Shown here: positions 60,146 to 64,000 of the stretch, piece after piece
Numbering within the stretch: position 1 is the first letter of the stretch
Layout of the letters: each line of letters begins with the position of its first letter
Assembly (NCBI RefSeq): GCF_005047635.1
Contig: NZ_SUKC01000011.1
Span: 99,513-163,512 of the forward strand
Origin: Arthrobacter sp. CAU 1506
GTDB taxonomy: Bacteria; Actinomycetota; Actinomycetes; Actinomycetales; Micrococcaceae
Length of the DNA stretch: 64,000 bases
Reading direction: 5' to 3'
Translations under genes and position numbers: made by a program
The notes under the pieces: generated by a model
Told to the model about the DNA's origin: nothing
The model's database searches: none
What the model saw: only the letters and a program-made list of their open reading frames with translations

Positions 60146-61071
60146 TTCAGGACCTCCAGCTCGGAGTCGGTATCGAGGACAGCATCGGTTGCTGCCATGG
60201 TCTTGCGCACCACCAACTGCTGCAGCGACACCGGTGCCAGCTCCAGTCCTAGTTCGGCTGCCTCTGCACGCTCGGCATTCGTCATCCGGCCTTCGACGGT
60301 CCACGAAGCCAGCGAGCCCAAGGACTCACGATGCAGCACCTCGCGGCCGGCCGCGAACGACTGGACTGCAGAGGCGTTGCCCGCAACGGTGACGGCCGTG
60401 CCGCGGATGGCCTCGGCGTCGTCATCCAGGATGATCCGGCCGCGGTCGATCAGGACCACGTGCTCCAGCAGGTTCGCCACTTCATCGATCAAGTGCGAGG
60501 AGAGAATGATGGTCCGCGGGTGCGCGGCAAAGTCCTCGACCAGCCGGTCGTAGAAGATCTGCCGGGCCACGGCGTCAAGCCCCAGGTACGGCTCGTCAAA
60601 GAACGTGATCTCCGCGCGGGACGCCAGCCCAATGATCACCCCGACTGCGGAGAGTTGGCCGCGGGAGAGCTTCTTGATCCGGCGTTTGAGTGGCAGCTGG
60701 AATTCCTCAACCAGCTGGTCAGCGAAAGCCTGGTCCCAGTGCTTGAAAAACAAGGACGCGGACTTGAACGCCCGCTGCGCGCTGAAGTCCTCCGGATACC
60801 TCTGCGATTCACGGATGAAGCAGATCCGGGACAACACGCCGTCGTTTTCATAGGGGTGCTGACCGAAGACCAGTGCTTCGCCGCTGGTCTGGAAGCCTTG
60901 GCCGGTGAGCACCGACATCAAGGTGGTCTTGCCGGCGCCATTGCGGCCCAGCAGACCGTAGATCCGGTTACCTTCCAAGCGGAGGCTGACGTTGTCTAAC
61001 GCCGTCGCATCGCGGTACGTCTTGGTCACCTGCCGCAGTTCTATGGCGGCGGGTGTGGTCGGGTTGTTCAT
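60142..61071 (-). CDS. ABC transporter ATP-binding protein, YtrA-linked
   Basis: A 309-residue ATPase. Walker A GLLGRNGAGKTTLMSVLTG, Q-loop region RICFIRESQRYPED, signature KLSRGQLSAVGV, Walker B ITFFDEPYLGLDAVARQ and the switch His in LSSHLIDE. The signature (LSRGQ) departs from LSGGQ. C-terminal residues 230-309 form an extra region as in EcsA/BcrA-type transporters. It overlaps the regulator gene upstream and the permease downstream by ATGA, so the operon is tightly coupled. Confidence 0.93.
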   Translation of the reverse strand: MNNPTTPAAIELRQVTKTYRDATALDNVSLRLEGNRIYGLLGRNGAGKTTLMSVLTGQGFQTSGEALVFGQHPYENDGVLSRICFIRESQRYPEDFSAQRAFKSASLFFKHWDQAFADQLVEEFQLPLKRRIKKLSRGQLSAVGVIIGLASRAEITFFDEPYLGLDAVARQIFYDRLVEDFAAHPRTIILSSHLIDEVANLLEHVVLIDRGRIILDDDAEAIRGTAVTVAGNASAVQSFAAGREVLHRESLGSLASWTVEGRMTNAERAEAAELGLELAPVSLQQLVVRKTMAATDAVLDTDSELEVLK

Positions 61072-61457
61072 CGGGACACGCTTCCCTCTGTCATGTCGCT
61101 GGTGGACTCGGTGCGGTGGAGCATTTCGGTCAGCTGTGCGGTGCTGATACCCAGTTTTCGTGCCTCCCGGGTCATCGGCTGGACGTACTCCCTGAAGAAG
61201 TCGTCGCGCCGTTGGGCCACTAACCGGGAACGGGCGCCGGCTGCTACAAACATGCCGATCCCCCTCTTCTTGTACAGAATCCCGTCATCCACCAGGCGGT
61301 TGACTCCTTTTGCCGCAGTGGCGGGATTGATCCGGTAGAAAGCGGCGAACTCATTGGTGGACGGCACCTGGCTTTCTTCGGCCAGCGCCCCGTCCACGAT
61401 GTCGTTCTCGATGAGCTCCGCTATCTGCAGGAAGATCGGCCTTGAATCGTCGATCAC
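61068..61457 (-). CDS. GntR-family regulator, YtrA subfamily
   Basis: A 129-residue regulator: a winged helix (IFLQIAELIENDIVDGALAEESQVPSTNEFAAFYRINPATAAKGVNRLVDDGILYKKRGIGMFV) and only about 50 more residues, the short effector domain that defines YtrA. These proteins repress their own ABC-exporter operons and are relieved by cell-wall antibiotics. ATG overlap with the ATPase gene. A strong promoter with a perfect 10 bp inverted repeat lies just upstream. Confidence 0.94.
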   Translation of the reverse strand: MIDDSRPIFLQIAELIENDIVDGALAEESQVPSTNEFAAFYRINPATAAKGVNRLVDDGILYKKRGIGMFVAAGARSRLVAQRRDDFFREYVQPMTREARKLGISTAQLTEMLHRTESTSDMTEGSVSR

Positions 61458-61500
61458 AGCCGCTCCTTCCAGGTTCCCTCCACTGGTTATTCGGTGGAGG

Positions 61501-61549
61501 GGTTAGTTACTGATGTAACTAACCATACAACGTCGAAAGCGCTTGTCAA
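61501..61549 (-). promoter_or_regulatory. YtrA-operon promoter with overlapping operator
   Basis: On the minus strand TTGACA (61544-61549), a 16-base spacer and TATGGT (61522-61527). The inverted repeat GGTTAGTTAC-TGAT-GTAACTAACC (61501-61524) has perfect 10 bp arms and covers the end of the -10 and the transcription start, the expected place for autorepression by the YtrA-type regulator. Confidence 0.7.
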
Positions 61550-62016
61550 GCAGAAAGGATGAGTGGGCCTACAGATGGCGCGCGGCGTCGGCCCCAGCGT
61601 TCGGTAGCAGCATCAGCCGCGGCGTTCGGTGGCAGCGTCGGTCGCAGCGTCGCCGGGGCGATCGTCGGATGGACCGACGGGCCGCACCTGATCTGCCGAC
61701 AGCACTAGCCATGGCCCGGGATGCGGGCCACCGGGCTGGGATGTTGGATGTTGGCGCGCTGCCGGCTGTGATCGGGCGTGAGACACCCGCTTGGTGATGT
61801 CGATGAGACGCATCCACCGCGGGTGCGGTCAGTCACGGCAGGCGGCAGTCGGCGGAGAACTGGGAGGAGGTGTTTGAACCTACGCTCAGCGCAGCGGCAA
61901 CGGGTGAAAGCCGCTTAGAACGGGTGGAAGGTCACATCGGCTTCAGCCGCTGCAGCGGCAAGATCGCTTCGGGGCAGTCAAGAACCCCAGGAACAGACGA
62001 GTGTAGCGGCGGGTTA
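61550..62016. other. Gene-free region with a short imperfect repeat and palindrome
   Basis: No gene with a credible start, codon bias or family content is seen between the YtrA promoter and the DedA stop. It includes two imperfect copies of GCGTTCGGTrGCAGCrTC near 61599 and 61623 and a perfect 14 bp palindrome GCCGCTGCAGCGGC at 61946-61959. It may be a degraded gene or a long untranslated region. Confidence 0.5.
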
Positions 62017-62697
62017 CTAGCCCCTGCGGTTGCGGATCTTACGGATTCTGGTGGTTACCCAGTAGAGAACCGCAAGAACGACGACGACGATGACAACCTT
62101 CTGGAAGATGCCCGCGTACTGCTCCACGATGTGCCAGTTCTCCCCCAGGTAGAAACCAGCGAACACAAAGATGGAGTTCCAAATCAGGCTGCCCGCGCTG
62201 GTCAGCAAGAGGAACTTGGCCACAGGCATGCGTTCGATGCCAGCGGGGATAGAGATCAGGCTTCGGAAGATCGGAATCATCCGCCCGAAGAACACGGCCT
62301 TGTAGCCGTGCCGGCCGAACCAGGCCTCGACCTTGTCCACGTCCTCCAGATCGACCAGCGGAAGCTTTGCAACGATGGTGCGCATTCGCCTCCGGCCCAG
62401 CCATGCCCCCAGACCGTACAGCGCCCAAGCGCCGAAGACCGAGCCCAGCGTGGTCCAGAGCAGTGCCTCGATGAGGGTGAAACTTCCGCGACTCGCCGTG
62501 AAGCCGGCCAGCGGAAGCACCACTTCACTGGGCAGCGGCGGGAAAAGGTTTTCCAACGCGATGGCCAGTCCGGCGCCGGGGGCACCGATGGTCTCCATCA
62601 AGCCAACAGCCCAGTCAGCTACACCGGTGAGTGCACTGGAATCACCAGAAGCTTGTGCGGGAATGGCTGACAGGGAGGAAAAGGTCATCATGCTCAT
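62017..62697 (-). CDS. DedA-family membrane protein
   Basis: A 226-residue inner-membrane protein of the DedA/VTT family. Conserved features: ENLFPPLPSEVVLPLAGF near residue 50, GRRRMR after the second hydrophobic stretch, VFFGRMIPIFRSLISIPAGIERMP (the G-R-x-x-P-x-x-R motif) and LIWNSIFVFAGFYLGENW. Members are proposed lipid scramblases or proton-linked lipid transporters. Two nearby ATGs (62697, 62691) are equally plausible. It is isolated from its neighbours. Confidence 0.9.
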   Translation of the reverse strand: MSMMTFSSLSAIPAQASGDSSALTGVADWAVGLMETIGAPGAGLAIALENLFPPLPSEVVLPLAGFTASRGSFTLIEALLWTTLGSVFGAWALYGLGAWLGRRRMRTIVAKLPLVDLEDVDKVEAWFGRHGYKAVFFGRMIPIFRSLISIPAGIERMPVAKFLLLTSAGSLIWNSIFVFAGFYLGENWHIVEQYAGIFQKVVIVVVVLAVLYWVTTRIRKIRNRRG

Positions 62698-62883
62698 CGC
62701 CTACAAGTCTGCCTTACCGCGCCCCGTAGTCCGAACCGGGCTCGGCGCACCGAGTACTCAGAATCGGGCCGAGTCTGGAGGCAGTCCCCCTGTCAGCCAC
62801 GATGGCTCAAGAAGGCTGGTGTCCGAATGTGAACTTGCACGGGGCACCAACCGCGAGTGTTGTCCCCACGCCGCTCTTTGCGG

Positions 62884-64000
62884 TCAGGCCGCAGGGCGGA
62901 TCAGTTTGTCCCGCGGGATGCGGACGACCGCCCAGCCACCCTTGGCACCGATATCTGGGCGGCCAGCGCCGGCGGCACCCGTCTGCCGCAGGGCCGCCTC
63001 CACCAAGAGCAGCGGCGCGGTAGCGGTTCGCTGGCCCTGCCGCATTGCCGCTGCCTCTTGCACACCCGCTGCCTCTGCGGCCGACCCGCCCGGCGGCGTG
63101 CCGGGCAGCGGCGGTGCGGTGCTGGTGTAGGTATGGCCGGTCGGGGCGGTCGTTTTCACCTTGTGTGTTGGCCCGTCGATGGGTGTGGTGGTCCAGCCGT
63201 CGGCTTCCTTGGCCTGGTTGCAGCGTTCACAAAGTCCGTGCCCGTTGGCGAGGGTGGTGGGCCCGCCCTCGGCCCACGCGACGATATGGTCGATGTGCCG
63301 GATCGGCGCGTCGCACCAAGGACTGGCACAGACCGCGTCCCGGGCCATCACCATCCGCCGGATCCCGTCCGGGAACTTCCGGGCCTTCGAGTCCATGCCC
63401 AGCAACTGCCCGGTCCCCGGCGCGGTATAGAGGCGCCGGATCCAGACGTCCTCCACCCCGCCGACCTTCAGGTTCCGCAACCGCTCCCGTCGGGCCGTTT
63501 CGCGGGCGGTCTGCCAACCCGGCTCGGTCCCGGCCGGCGGAGCCTGCTGCCGCGCTCCAGCAGCGGACGGGTCCTGATGCCCGACGCGGCTTCCCGGCGG
63601 CTCCTTTCGCTCGGCTCCCGCACCAAACGACGTCTGCTGCCTGATGCCGTCACCCGGCGGGCCGGCCATGCGTTCGCCGGGCTGGCTTTGGCCTGCTTGT
63701 GGTCGGCCGGTTTCGGTTTCGGTTGGTTGGGGTTGCGGGTTTTGGGGCAGGCGGATCAGGTCGCGGGCGTACTGGGCCGGGACGATGCCGTAGCCGGTCA
63801 GCCAGGCCGGTTCGCGCTCGCCCTTCAGCAAGGCCCGGTCGGTCATCACCAGTTGCACTTCCAGCCGGGCCGGGTCTGCGGTGCTGCGGCCGGTGACGCG
63901 TTCAAACACGGTATCGGCCATCACCTGCCCCCGCGACCGCCGGTCCCCGGCGTTCGCCAACCGGTCCGCTTCCTGTTTCAGCGCGGCCATCACCGCGACG
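62884..64000 (-). CDS. HNH endonuclease-domain protein of the DUF222 family (N-terminus outside window)
   Basis: The frame is open to the window edge, so the 5' end is missing; at least 372 residues are present. The part seen includes the end of a DUF222-like region, a long low-complexity Gln/Pro/Gly-rich stretch, then SPWCDAPIRHIDHIVAWAEGGPTTLANGHGLCERCNQAKEADGW, a full HNH nuclease motif, and an Ala/Pro-rich tail. Such genes occur in many copies in actinobacterial genomes; function unknown. The 186 bases between it and the DedA start hold no gene. Confidence 0.88.
   Translation of the reverse strand, partial: VAVMAALKQEADRLANAGDRRSRGQVMADTVFERVTGRSTADPARLEVQLVMTDRALLKGEREPAWLTGYGIVPAQYARDLIRLPQNPQPQPTETETGRPQAGQSQPGERMAGPPGDGIRQQTSFGAGAERKEPPGSRVGHQDPSAAGARQQAPPAGTEPGWQTARETARRERLRNLKVGGVEDVWIRRLYTAPGTGQLLGMDSKARKFPDGIRRMVMARDAVCASPWCDAPIRHIDHIVAWAEGGPTTLANGHGLCERCNQAKEADGWTTTPIDGPTHKVKTTAPTGHTYTSTAPPLPGTPPGGSAAEAAGVQEAAAMRQGQRTATAPLLLVEAALRQTGAAGAGRPDIGAKGGWAVVRIPRDKLIRPAA

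Noticed and set aside
62884..64000. HNH protein as a mobile intron or transposon endonuclease
   Set aside because: The DUF222-HNH architecture is widespread on actinobacterial chromosomes, and no inverted repeats, target duplications or intron structure are visible.

Overview
The window is high-GC DNA with tight ATGA/GTGA gene overlaps and frequent GTG/TTG starts. Its gene content (NAD de novo operon with a NrtR-type regulator, RND pump without partners, SbcCD, MHS and APC permeases, DUF222/HNH protein) points to an actinobacterium of the order Micrococcales, most likely Arthrobacter sensu lato. Two proteins are recognisable almost residue by residue: a copper amine oxidase very like Arthrobacter globiformis phenylethylamine oxidase, and a homoprotocatechuate 2,3-dioxygenase very like the Brevibacterium fuscum enzyme. 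No rRNA, tRNA, IS element, prophage or CRISPR array was seen.

Layout. 1-5.2 kb: an oligopeptide ABC importer (two permeases, a fused double ATPase on the opposite strand, a lipoprotein binding protein). 5.3-13.1 kb: malate:quinone oxidoreductase, an RND pump with a FUSC protein, and a luciferase-like oxidoreductase with its MarR regulator. 13.2-20.2 kb: a lipoprotein, then the minus-strand operon nrtR-nadA-nadB-nadC-cysteine desulfurase. 20.3-26.3 kb: an Lrp/AsnC regulator divergent from an amino acid permease, followed by a four-gene 2-oxoacid dehydrogenase operon in which the E2 component is represented by a stand-alone lipoyl protein and an alpha/beta hydrolase. 26.4 kb: a soluble Ser/Thr kinase. 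27.6-39.9 kb: an aromatic amine/acid region: FAH-RraA fusion, GntR regulator, HpaE and HpaD, a Rieske membrane protein, an MFS exporter, a copper amine oxidase with a small coupled membrane protein, and TetR and AraC/FeaR-like regulators.

40-45.7 kb: a compact catabolic cluster of a TetR regulator, a kinase-PLP enzyme fusion (kinase plus ammonia/phosphate-lyase-like domain), an SDR dehydrogenase and an APC permease around one divergent promoter with a perfect operator palindrome. This reads as a route for uptake, phosphorylation and deamination of an amino alcohol or hydroxy amino acid. 46-64 kb: a phosphoribosyltransferase behind a perfect 3 x 31 bp tandem repeat, MHS and MFS transporters with an IclR regulator, sbcCD, an aquaporin, an ADP-ribosylglycohydrolase, an SDR, an exonuclease-BRCT protein, a YtrA-type GntR/ABC operon, a DedA protein and a partial DUF222-HNH protein at the edge.

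How the genes may work together. Amine oxidase converts arylethylamines to arylacetaldehydes. After oxidation to the acid and ring hydroxylation (enzymes not in the window), HpaD cleaves the ring, HpaE oxidises the semialdehyde, and the FAH-RraA fusion is placed to decarboxylate, isomerise or cleave the products. Palindromes at nearly every regulator-linked promoter suggest local control of each module.
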